From positions 55,552,811-55,616,810 of the forward strand of contig JAVHZZ010000011.1 in assembly GCA_036250195.1 (NCBI GenBank): DNA of 64,000 nt, in the 5' to 3' direction. Positions 28,799 to 37,666 of this stretch are shown here, piece after piece (the first letter of the stretch is position 1; each line of letters opens with the position of its first letter). Origin of the DNA: Mixophyes australis. Lineage: Eukaryota; Chordata; Amphibia; Anura; Limnodynastidae. The notes beneath the pieces were generated by a model. That model had not been told where the DNA came from, did no database searches, and saw only the letters and a list, made by a program, of their open reading frames with translations. Both the position numbers and the translations under genes were made by a program.

Positions 28799-31284
28799 AG
28801 CCTAGAGGGATATTTAACCTCTCTAAAAAAGAACTCACCCCTTATCAAACTAGATTATTATCTAGAGGCTTGAATTTCGCCCCAACTAAAGAGCCAAACC
28901 TATTTGACCTATTTATAGATCTCAATAAGTATGTACGTACACTATGTAGAAAAAGATACTTTGCTATGAAAAACCTAAAAAAAGATTCTGAGTATGCAGC
29001 CCCCATCATCTTAGATAGTGAAGATCAGGGGAGTCTGGATATCCTCGAGACTCTATGGGAGGAGAATGGAATAGAGGATACTAGCTGCACCCCCATATTT
29101 GACATTAATAATGGAGATAATCCTAAGGATACCCTAAAGGGAGTTCCTGGTTCTATTTTTAAACGCCAGTCCAATTTCTTTCCGTTGAATCAGAAAAGCT
29201 CAGCTATTACAATTTTCTACAATAAGACTCTGAGTGATTTTACATCTATATGTCATGGAAATAGTAGAAACAAGAAAATAGGGACTGCTAAAACAACAGG
29301 GGAGACCCGTGTAGGTAATTATAGATATCATTCCAACTTACATCCAAAAGAAAAACAAGCTCTAAAGGAATTGCAGAGGGATACCTCTTTAGTGATAAGA
29401 TCAGCTGATAAGGGTGGGGGGGTGGTAGTTATGGACCGGGAGTCATATGTTAATGAAGCTTTTAGGCAACTAGAGGACACATCGTGTTATCAATTATTAC
29501 AGAGAGATCCGACTGGAGGATTTCAGATTGAACTTAAAAAATTACTATCTACAGCTTTGGTAAATAATGTTATCTTAAAAGATGAATATAATTTTCTGTA
29601 TACAGAATTTCCGGTTATCCCAATATTCTACCACCTCCCTAAAATTCATAAGACTTTAGTTTCACCACCTGGACGCCCTATTATATCGGGAATTAGTTCT
29701 CTTACCTCCAACCTTTCATTTTTTGTTGATCATTATTTGCAGAAATTTATTCCTGGTTTGCCTTCTTACATTAAAGATACCATTCAATTTTTAAATATTG
29801 TCAATCAAATAGAATGGAGACCAGAGTATGCCTTTCTTACACTAGATGTCCAGGCGCTATACACCAATATACCTCATCAGGGAGGCATAGAAGCTGTCAG
29901 AGAGATCTTGGATAAAGATGAGAGCATCCCAGCAGCTAGACGTCTTTTTATTTTGGACTCGATTAAGTTTATTTTAACTCACAACTATTTTTTGTTTGAA
30001 AACCGGTTTTATTTACAGACCCTGGGCACGGCGATGGGGACCAGGTTCGCGCCAAGTTTTGCAAATATATACATGGGGCAATTAGAAAACGAACTCATTT
30101 GGAGTGGCCCCTTTAGCGCGAACCTGGTCCTATACGGCCGATTCATTGATGATTTGTTTTTTGTTTGGAATGGTAGTTTGGATTCGGTATTGGAATTTGT
30201 AGGTTTTTTGAATAATAACACATATAATCTGAAATTCACCCATACTTTTAATAGAGAAACTATTCACTTTTTAGATGTTACAGTAGTAGCTTGTGGAAAT
30301 AGAGTTCTGACTTCTAATTATAACAAATTGGTGGATGTGTGCAACTATTTACATTATGAAAGTGGACATCATCGTCCATGGGTTGATAATATACCCAGGG
30401 GACAATTAGGGAGATTGAGAAGAAATTGTTCCGAAGATACTGATTTCTTGAACCAATCCCATAAGATGCTTAATAATTTTAAGGAAAGGGGTTATCCCGA
30501 AAACTTACTTAAGGAAGCTGCTTCTTATGCTTCCTCCCTAAATAGGAATGTCCTGTTAAAATCTTCAGATGGACGAAAGAAAAATAAAGTATTTGAAAAA
30601 AGTGATCCAGCTTTTATTTCCACTTATAACATCAAATCTAAGCAGATCCGTAATATTGTTAAAAAGAATTTTAGTATTTTAAAAGAAGACAATATATTAA
30701 AAAGTGTCTTAGAGGACCTACCTCAAGTCATATTTAAGAAAAATTTAGATCTGAAAAGAATGTTGGCTCCGAGTATGTTGAAACAGACTCACAAGAATCA
30801 GAGGGACACATGGTTCCCTAATAAACCCAATGGGTGCTATAAGTGTGGGAAATCACGATGTCTAACATGTAGACATGTCATGAATAGAACAGTCAAGGTA
30901 ATATCTGAATCCTGTGGAACAGAATTCTCAATCAAATCCTTCATCAATTGTGATACCTCATACATCATATACATGTTGGAGTGTGGTTGTAAACTCCAAT
31001 ATGTTGGTCGTACCATTAGACCCCTAAAAACTAGGTTCCGTGAGCATAGGCAGAATATACTTAACGGTCTCTCAACCCATAGTGTTTCAAGACACTATTC
31101 CGAAGTCCATGCAAGAGATCCGGAGTGCCTTAAGGTAGTTGGCCTAGAACATGTATCCGTGACTACGAGGAAAGGTGATAGATTCAAGAGACTGTGCCTT
31201 TGTGAATCCTCATGGATATTCAAAATGGGGACCCTTTCTCCAAAGGGCTTGAATGAAGCACTAGACTTTTATGGTATGGAATAG
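28675..31284 (+). CDS. PLE reverse transcriptase with GIY-YIG endonuclease (right copy)
   Basis: 869-residue polymerase for target-primed reverse transcription, in the complete right unit. Domain positions are as in the left copy: RT with FIDD at 490-493, a four-cysteine linker at 721-732, and GIY-YIG endonuclease at about 762-850. The start chosen is ATG 28675, inside the overlap with the basic ORF1 segment; the preceding residues are lysine/arginine rich. The frame is uninterrupted and the unit has both terminal repeats, so this is the candidate active source. GIY-YIG presence separates it from the endonuclease-less Athena/Coprina PLEs. Confidence 0.95.
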   Translation: MESGFASQSLPPAISEDAQKKKRIRGKRGRGEQCKKDEGKVEPRGIFNLSKKELTPYQTRLLSRGLNFAPTKEPNLFDLFIDLNKYVRTLCRKRYFAMKNLKKDSEYAAPIILDSEDQGSLDILETLWEENGIEDTSCTPIFDINNGDNPKDTLKGVPGSIFKRQSNFFPLNQKSSAITIFYNKTLSDFTSICHGNSRNKKIGTAKTTGETRVGNYRYHSNLHPKEKQALKELQRDTSLVIRSADKGGGVVVMDRESYVNEAFRQLEDTSCYQLLQRDPTGGFQIELKKLLSTALVNNVILKDEYNFLYTEFPVIPIFYHLPKIHKTLVSPPGRPIISGISSLTSNLSFFVDHYLQKFIPGLPSYIKDTIQFLNIVNQIEWRPEYAFLTLDVQALYTNIPHQGGIEAVREILDKDESIPAARRLFILDSIKFILTHNYFLFENRFYLQTLGTAMGTRFAPSFANIYMGQLENELIWSGPFSANLVLYGRFIDDLFFVWNGSLDSVLEFVGFLNNNTYNLKFTHTFNRETIHFLDVTVVACGNRVLTSNYNKLVDVCNYLHYESGHHRPWVDNIPRGQLGRLRRNCSEDTDFLNQSHKMLNNFKERGYPENLLKEAASYASSLNRNVLLKSSDGRKKNKVFEKSDPAFISTYNIKSKQIRNIVKKNFSILKEDNILKSVLEDLPQVIFKKNLDLKRMLAPSMLKQTHKNQRDTWFPNKPNGCYKCGKSRCLTCRHVMNRTVKVISESCGTEFSIKSFINCDTSYIIYMLECGCKLQYVGRTIRPLKTRFREHRQNILNGLSTHSVSRHYSEVHARDPECLKVVGLEHVSVTTRKGDRFKRLCLCESSWIFKMGTLSPKGLNEALDFYGME

Positions 31285-32404
31285 TGCAATACCTCTCTCT
31301 TTAAAGAGGAGAATATGAACTTATCTAAACCTTTTGTATACTATTTATCCAACATCTAGTCCCTTTTCGATGATTTTTTTCATGTATACTTATATGGGGA
31401 CACATCTCCTATGTGTAGGTAGAATGCTTCATAATATATTTCTTTGTTTAAGTAGACCTCATATAGATGAATGGAATTTACCCTATAATATAAATGGGAT
31501 AAGTTGCGTATATATATGTATATATTGATTTATTGGAGTATATGGATTATTTATACATGTCGATGAGAATATGTGTGTATATATACATATATAGAGATGG
31601 CCGATCTATATGTGAAACAGTATACCATACCACAAGATGTGAGTTTGACATACATGTGGAGTACCACAATATATTATGAGACATGAAACATACCTATATA
31701 TGCGGGGGAAGACAGTTTTTAGACCCCAAGCATTCCCACCAGGACCCCTTTGAGGTGTATTTTCTGTAAATATTTTTAGACTGGTAAAGCACCTATGTAA
31801 TAAGAGGACTCCAATACTAAATATGGGAGTCGAAGGAGAATTGATTGATTTTTGTCTCCATGTGAGTAGAAAACCGCAAAATATATATATATTTGAATTC
31901 CGGAGACCTATAGAACTCAATGGAATATGATCACTATGTCATATTTATATACCATCCCTACTACTGAATATGATATTTGGGAGATCTATATGTATATATA
32001 TACACACTTTTATCTAAACCTTTGAGTTAGAAAAGGCAATTAGGCTCTGAAGGGTGAAAGAAAACTTATATATATATATATATTTTTTTGATTTGATATG
32101 TGAGACAATGTGGATCATATCTGTGTGTGAGACGGAGACCTAAATATACCCATACAGATAAATATACTCATATCCGACATATATGAAAAGCTATAACAGA
32201 ATTACTTTGGGATTTTTACTATACCGATATGGAAAAGCCGATAAAGAAACAAAAGCCCTAAATGGAGAATAAGACAAATAAACAAAGCCCTAAATGGAAA
32301 CAGAAACGGATGATCTAACCAAAGAAAATGAGAAAGTTCACTTTAAGACTGAGACTGTTTTAATAATGGTCACGCCTATAGGCTCTTTAAATAGGAGCAA
32401 GTAC
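31285..32404 (+). other. PLE right unit 3' noncoding region
   Basis: AT-rich untranslated DNA between the polymerase stop and the 3' terminal repeat, mirror of 22860-23979. It differs from the mirror copy at a few sites (for example near 31710 and 31967). No gene seen. Confidence 0.7.
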
Positions 32405-33517
32405 TGTTGGTGAATTAGCTTTGAGAAAGTCCTGAGTTTACAGGACGAAACGCGTCAGCTATATCTAATACTCTTGTCCGGATACATTGGTGTCATATAT
32501 GGAGAAGGAGTCATAACAATATTACTGTGACCTTAGCTCCTTCGTCTTTCATCAAGTGAATAGCATGATCCTTACCTTGTAATTGTTTCCGAGGGACGCC
32601 TGAGTGGGATCACCTATAGTGGAAACGACTACTGACAGCTGCAGCACCTGCAGGACGATTAGGTTCATTGCCGAGATCAGTATACGTTCATTATCCCTCC
32701 GGAGGGTCCAGACAGTGGTAAGACACTCTGGTCTATTCCAATTCCAACTGGACCTTAAGCCATCTCCAAGGAGAGGATTTATCAGAGACATCATTTGAAT
32801 CCGTGAAGAAGGTGGTAAGAACCCCCCCTTTTTTTGAGATATTACATATACCATCTTCATTAGTTCTTATACGTGACCTTTGGAACTTGAACTCCCCTTT
32901 ATCTATGAGGATTTTTTAATGCACTATTGCTTACCACGAAGCTACACTATATGCGGAGGACCTTTCCTATATATTTTTATGTTTTTATTTTTATTTTTAT
33001 ATGGAGCTCTATTATTAATGCATGCTTTTTTTTATACATTTTTCTCTACTGGAACCGGGACGCCAATAGATGTATTCCGTCTAGCGCTATCTATGCAAGC
33101 AGTATTTTCTCTCGTGCCCGGGCATTTTTCTTTCCCCTCTTTCCTTCCCTTCCTCCAATGATAGAACATGCATGTTCTTGTGTATCAGGGTAATACTGTC
33201 TGGTTATTTGTTTAATATTTTAATATATTCATGTGATGTAACCTAAATAAATACTACATGTGTTTTTCACTACATTAGGCTATTCCTATTATATTGCATG
33301 ATACTGCATTTGAAAAAACATACATTCAGCGTGAAGAGAATTAGAAACACAGGTCTTCCCAGCGCTTGACATTTTTTGTATATATTGTTTCAACTTAACG
33401 ATCTGATGAGTCGTAGTTCAAGCTGCAGGGTTTTCCATGTGATATTTATACTATAGAGAATATATTCTGGTCCGCTAGCGCCGAGGGCGATTCCTTAGAG
33501 AATCTTGTTTTTTGTGG
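32405..33517 (+). repeat. PLE right unit, 3' terminal repeat (pLTR)
   Basis: 1,113-bp direct copy of 26677-27789, ending ttttttgtgg next to the TSD. Hammerhead-like site at 32416-32461. Together with the 5' copy it defines a 5,728-bp repeat-to-repeat unit. Confidence 0.9.
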
Positions 33518-33531
33518 TCTCCACAAAATCT

Positions 33532-34293
33532 GTTGAGTATATTACTGAACTGGTAGTATCGGAGTTTACCCGTTTGTACCAGTGTAATTCCTCCAGCCGT
33601 TCAACCCAAGTCACAAGCACAGTTGCACAATAAACCATGCGGTCTGATCGCACCGCTTAGCGATACTGACTATCGCTAAACTTTGCGATTACTCTTGGGG
33701 AGAAAGTTCCAAAAGTTTTTTAACTGTTCTCTTTTCAAACAGGGCTTTTGCTGCCAGTATACCTGCCTTGTATACTACCTCGGTTGTCCAGCCCGCCTTG
33801 TCAAACGGCAACCGATATCCCTGTCTTTTCAACAGTAAATCAACTTTCACTTCAAAATTATACAATCAACAAACACATACTCCTTAGTTTTCTGCGCAGA
33901 AAATCAACAATATTCCCAACAATAGTAATAACATTTCAGAGACTTTCACAAGTGATTTATACTATGCATGTATAACTGTCAAAGCGATTGTTTAACCACG
34001 TGGCAAATCTACCGGAAGTTAACATATGCAAAGCAGGAAGCACACATACGCTATGCAATACAATATATCAAAACGCAATATGACAGAAAAGAAAAACAGT
34101 TTTCTCTTTTGTCCCTTGATTCTAGTTAGCGCACATTCAGACATTCGGTTTCACAACACAGAGCAAAATTCAGGTTTTGAACACATTGCGTTCTTACCCG
34201 TATATGACGCGTCTCCACCCTTTGTTGCGGAACCGAAATCCGTTGGTCTTGCATATCATCCGGTGCCGAAACCTCCACTGCGAGCACCCAAAT
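33532..34293 (-). other. ERV1 leader and primer-binding region
   Basis: Noncoding leader. On the minus strand the LTR end CATAACA is followed after two bases by TTTGGGTGCTCGCAGTGG, a plausible tRNA-type primer site (TGG start); the tRNA was not identified. No coding support. Confidence 0.6.
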
Positions 34294-34740
34294 TGTTATG
34301 AGCGTTTTGTCGCTATCCAATAACGATTGTCGAATCTCGATTTGTGTTTCCAACGCACAAAGATTTATTCTCTTAAAGTAGCAGTAAATATATCTCAGCA
34401 AAATAATAGTAAGTACAGCAGTTACTTATCGCAGGCGCTCTGGATCCAGTGAACAGTCATGCAGTCCTGAAGTCTGTGGTCTAGGTGACTGAACTCTGGA
34501 TGAGGAGCTGCTGCTTATATGCAAAAAGAGATACAGTAAAACAATGCAAAGGTGTGGCTTGCTTCTATTGGTCCAGGCATCAGGAGGGTCCAGGGGGTTG
34601 CAGATCATAGGCTAGTTTAAGCTCAGGAATCCAAAGGAGGGGGTCATCTCTCCAGGGGATGAGATCTGATCTTCCCGCCAAGATTTATCATCATAATAGT
34701 CCATAATTTCTTAACATTAATAACTTGCGTATGCACTCTG
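34294..34740 (-). repeat. ERV1 5' LTR, truncated
   Basis: Matches 1854-2310 of the 3' LTR with many substitutions and two indels. It stops exactly after atgcactctg at 34740, where a PLE-like fragment begins, so the U3 part is missing or displaced. It retains a 17-bp gcttctattggtcc segment that the 3' LTR lacks. Confidence 0.85.
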
Positions 34741-34905
34741 CCTGGATCCAGGCCTGGATAAAGATTATTGCAATCGAAACGCGTCGGAGACGTTGGTGGG
34801 TGACGTCACACGCATCAGACGCACTAACGGGGGATTTTCCTTGGACTTTACTCTTCTAGCGTGGACCGCAGAAGTACTACCCGGGACGTCTTCTGCGAGG
34901 ATTAT
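34741..34905 (+). other. PLE-like fragment, left of gypsy-C
   Basis: Contains GATT-loop-AATC followed by CGAAACGCGTC (about 34768-34788), resembling stem II and the second core strand of a hammerhead. The first core strand is not canonical. It continues at 42659 after gypsy-C. Interpreted as part of a solo Penelope-type terminal repeat. Confidence 0.4.
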
Positions 34906-35163
34906 TGTCACTCACCGGACTGTGAGTGCTTCTTCCCGGACATTTAGGAACCGTGGCCGTCCTCCATCCTGAGGGTCTGCGCATGCGCAGCCCTTTCTAA
35001 CCCTTCAGTGTATGTTCCTTTAACTTAATTGGCAGATCAGGCAACACTCCCTATATTAAGCACCTGTGGTCAATACCACGTTGCCTGATCTTGGAGTCTC
35101 ATTCCCCATGAGTCTCTGAAGGTGTTCCTGTGTTTCCTCGTGTATTCAGCGCTGCTGATTCCT

Positions 35164-35231
35164 GTGGTTTCCAAACCACTTCTACCTCTGTGGTTTCCAA
35201 ACCACTTCTACTACTGTGGTTCCCATACCAC
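35164..35231 (+). repeat. Mini-hairpin triplet in gypsy-C leader
   Basis: Three 16-nt units at 35164-35179, 35190-35205 and 35216-35231: gtggtttccaaaccac twice, then gtggttcccataccac. Each is an inverted repeat with a conserved GTGGT/ACCAC stem. Gypsy-A has one at 4995-5010. Confidence 0.7.
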
Positions 35232-36293
35232 TTCTACCCTCCTGTGTATCATCGTGACTGTTAGCTGATTCCTATCCGCTGCCTTCGTGCACTACAGTCT
35301 TCTAGCCACTTCAACTCTACCATTTATCATTGTGACTGTTAGCTGATTCCTATCCGCTGCTTCCGTGCACTACAGTCGGCAATCCACATTCACTCACCTG
35401 TGCATCATCGTGACTGTTAGCTGATTCCTATCCGCTGCCTCCGTGCACTACAGTCTTCCACCTGCAACTCGTCTGTGTTTCATCGTGACTGTTTGGCTGA
35501 TTCCTATCCGCTGCCTCTGTGCGCTTCAGTCTTCAGCTCATCTCAACTCTCCCGTGTTTCCTCGAGACTGCTGCTACTATTGCTATCCGCTACTCTCCGT
35601 GATCAAAAGTTCAAGTTCAACTCTGCTCTCCCGTGTCCCATCGTTACTGCACCTGCTGGTTGCTATTGGCTACCTCCGTGTGTCCGCAGAGACCTGTTGC
35701 TGCTACTCTCAGCTCTACTCGTCCATCTACTGCTGATCCGCTCTCCACGCTTTCCTGTGTTCCCGCTGGTCTCTACCCGCCTGTCAGCATTGGATTCGTG
35801 TCTCACCATTTACCCCTCTGCTAGACCATCACCATTCTCCAGGGTCCTCCAGGAGTCCAGTTCCACGCTCTACTGATTCCTGTGTATTCGTTTCCCTGCT
35901 GGTCTACTTACCTGTGCGCTGCACCTACTAGACCACCGCTTCACCCATCCAGGGACTTCGCATCCTGCCGGCCTCCTGCCGCTCAGGTATCTCTGCACTC
36001 CTGGCTGACTGCCTGCTTCTGAACCACGGTATGCATACTTCTCATTGACTGTGCTGGTGTATTGCATATCTTGCTGGACTGTGTTGGTTCTCCTCTGGAG
36101 TTTGCTATCCGCTGAGTCTATTGCCATCATTGACTGTGTTATCTTGTGCCGGATTACTTCAAGAGACTTTCTATTATTGCAGTGCTGTTCAGTCATTTAT
36201 ATATATTGTGCATATTACTGTGGATCGAGTTTAAGGTGTCCGTGTATATCCTGTGTTGCAGTCTCTCCCCGTGCACCTCCTCACATATATATT

Positions 36294-36478
36294 CAGTGGT
36301 ACAACTTGCTAGAGGCAGACCACTGACTCCCCGGATACCTCCACTTGGATTCCATTCCTTCACTCAGACAGCGGTACAACTTGCTATCCGCAGACCGCTG
36401 ACTCTCATCACCTCCTCGTTTCTGTTGGACATTCCTCCTCACTATAGCAGTGGTACAACTTGCTATCGCAGACCACTG
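36294..36478 (+). repeat. Leader hairpin array of gypsy-C 5' LTR (three units)
   Basis: Units 36294-36325, 36369-36400 and 36448-36478. Outer stems are CAGTGGT/ACCACTG in units 1 and 3 and CAGCGGT/ACCGCTG in unit 2. Inner stem TTGC/GCAG is constant. Loops are TAGAG, TATCC and the 4-nt TATC. Confidence 0.8.
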
Positions 36479-36696
36479 ACTACCTTCACGTGTCCTTTGT
36501 CCATACAGTTCCTCGTGTATTATTACCTCCATATTACCAGTGCTGCTAGTCATAGACTTTCCTGAGCATCTCATCATCTGCTATTTCCTGTTCCGTGATC
36601 ACCCTGCTACCAGAGTACCATATTACCACCTATACTGCTCTGGTAAGCCTATCACCTGGTGATCCCTGGGTAAAGACTCCTAGTGCCCGTGACAGT

Positions 36697-36706
36697 AAGA
36701 TCAGGC
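36697..36706 (+). promoter_or_regulatory. Gypsy-C primer-binding site (self-priming type)
   Basis: aagatcaggc, two bases after the LTR, complementary to gcctgatctt at 35083-35092, the predicted RNA 5' end. The gag ATG follows one base later (36708). Confidence 0.75.
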
Positions 36707-36707
36707 C

Positions 36708-37640
36708 ATGACAGACCCAGATACGGAACCTACCGCCAAAGAGATGCTGCAGCATCTGGTCAGCCGTGTGGAGCAACAGGATGCTCGCCAACAGCTGTTA
36801 CTTCAATGTTACCAATCGTTAACCTCCCAAGGAACATCTGGACAGACTGTTACAGCTAATATTGAAGCTCCTGTGCTTTCCTCCGTTTCCCCAGTGCCAT
36901 CCCAGGTGTCTACAGCTCCCACGCTTCACCTGCCTACTCCGTCAAAGTACGATGGAGACCCCAAAACTTGTAGGGGTTTCCTTAACCAATGTTCAGTCCA
37001 TTTTGAGCTCCAACCTCAAAATTTTTCTACCCATCGTTCCAGAGTGGCCTATCTTATCTCATTGTTTTCTGGACAAGCCCTGGCTTGGGCCTCCCCTCTG
37101 TGGGAGAGAAACGATCCAATTCTACAAGATAGTGCCAAATTCATTTCTACGTTCCGAAGTGTTTTCGATGAACCAGGTCGTGTGACCTCCGCTGCTTCCA
37201 GCATTCTTCGTTTACGACAAGGTTCTCATACAGTAGGCCAGTACGTCATTCAATTTAGGATCTTAGCCTCTGAACTTCAGTGGAACACTGAAGCATTAGT
37301 TGCCGCCTTCTGGCAGGGGCTCTCCGATAAAATTAAAGATGCACTGACTACCCAAGAGCTTCCTTCGTCACTAGAAGATTTGATCTCTCTTTGCCATCGT
37401 GTGGACATGAGATTTCGTGAAAGAGAATCTGAGAAAACAACTTCTGTTAAGGCACCTCTTCGTTCAACCCCTCAATTTCGTCCAGCTTCACCCTCTGTGA
37501 TTCCCATGGAGATAGGACGTTCCAAATTATCTTCAGAAGAGAGGAGACGAAGAGTAAAGAATAGACTCTGTATCTATTGTGCTGATTCCACACATATGCT
37601 CAGCTCTTGCCCTAAGAAATCGGGAAATGCCAGGCCCTAA
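36708..37640 (+). CDS. gag: Gypsy-C Gag
   Basis: 310-residue Gag, same length as gypsy-A and highly similar throughout. It has a coiled N-terminal helix (EMLQHLVSRVEQQDARQQLLLQ), a capsid domain about 75-235, then a Pro/Ser linker and a CX2CX4HX4C knuckle (CIYCADSTHMLSSC) near the end. Pol follows in the -1 frame through the heptamer at 37622. The start lies 13 nt after the LTR, so translation must follow a leader of about 1.6 kb full of hairpins, which suggests non-scanning initiation or regulated access. Confidence 0.93.
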   Translation: MTDPDTEPTAKEMLQHLVSRVEQQDARQQLLLQCYQSLTSQGTSGQTVTANIEAPVLSSVSPVPSQVSTAPTLHLPTPSKYDGDPKTCRGFLNQCSVHFELQPQNFSTHRSRVAYLISLFSGQALAWASPLWERNDPILQDSAKFISTFRSVFDEPGRVTSAASSILRLRQGSHTVGQYVIQFRILASELQWNTEALVAAFWQGLSDKIKDALTTQELPSSLEDLISLCHRVDMRFRERESEKTTSVKAPLRSTPQFRPASPSVIPMEIGRSKLSSEERRRRVKNRLCIYCADSTHMLSSCPKKSGNARP

Positions 37641-37666
37641 CTAGTTCTGGAAAGGTGAAGTTAGGG
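37622..37666 (+). promoter_or_regulatory. Predicted -1 frameshift signal, gypsy-C gag-pol
   Basis: GGGAAAT (37622-37628) in the G-GGA-AAT register, 6-nt spacer, then stem ccctaact (37635-37642) with agttaggg (37659-37666) and a 16-nt loop. CCAGG/CCTGG could extend the stem. The pol frame is open only from 37613, so the shift must occur in the short window that holds the heptamer. Confidence 0.75.

Larger units (their letters stand above)
22229..33517. mobile_element. Head-to-head Penelope-like element pair
   Basis: 11,289-bp insertion flanked by a 14-bp direct repeat, tctccacaaaatct (22215-22228 and 33518-33531). The left unit is minus strand, lacks its 5' part (joined at 26676/26677) and has a shortened terminal repeat. 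The right unit is plus strand and complete, with 1,113-bp direct terminal repeats (26677-27789 and 32405-33517). The arms 22229-26676 and 28587-33040 form a nearly perfect inverted repeat of about 4.4 kb around a 1.9-kb spacer. Only a few base differences were noticed. An inverted truncated copy next to a full unit is typical of Penelope insertions. Confidence 0.9.
1854..34740 (-). mobile_element. ERV1: endogenous retrovirus interrupted by gypsy and PLE insertions
   Basis: Minus-strand provirus assembled from three separated blocks: 3' LTR and env (1854-4726), end of pol to gag (17022-22214), then leader and 5' LTR (33532-34740). Continuity is shown by target-site duplications on both insertions: gtagt around 4727-17021 and tctccacaaaatct around 22229-33517. 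Gene order in the minus direction is LTR, leader, gag, pol (PR-RT-RH-IN), env, LTR. One zinc knuckle, a GPY-type integrase end and a CWVC motif in SU point to a class I (gamma/epsilon-like) retrovirus. All main genes are broken and the LTRs differ at more than ten sites, so it is an old, inactive copy. Confidence 0.85.
34906..36694 (+). repeat. Gypsy-C 5' LTR
   Basis: 1,789 bp, TGTCACTCACC...CCCGTGACA. It has three copies of a roughly 65-bp leader unit (gactgttagctgattcctat...) at about 35255-35455 where the 3' LTR has one, and three 31-32-nt hairpin units (36294-36325, 36369-36400, 36448-36478) where the 3' LTR has four. TATA at 35052-35060 with RNA start word gcctgatctt at 35083-35092. Confidence 0.92.

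Noticed and set aside
29401..29420. Possible frameshift at the G-run in the PLE polymerase
   Set aside because: The frame stays open in both copies and encodes the conserved ADKGGGVVVMD motif.
35443..36577. Several open frames in the gypsy-C LTR (also 41332-42541)
   Set aside because: They lie in the leader repeats, on both strands, and change with repeat number; no conserved protein.
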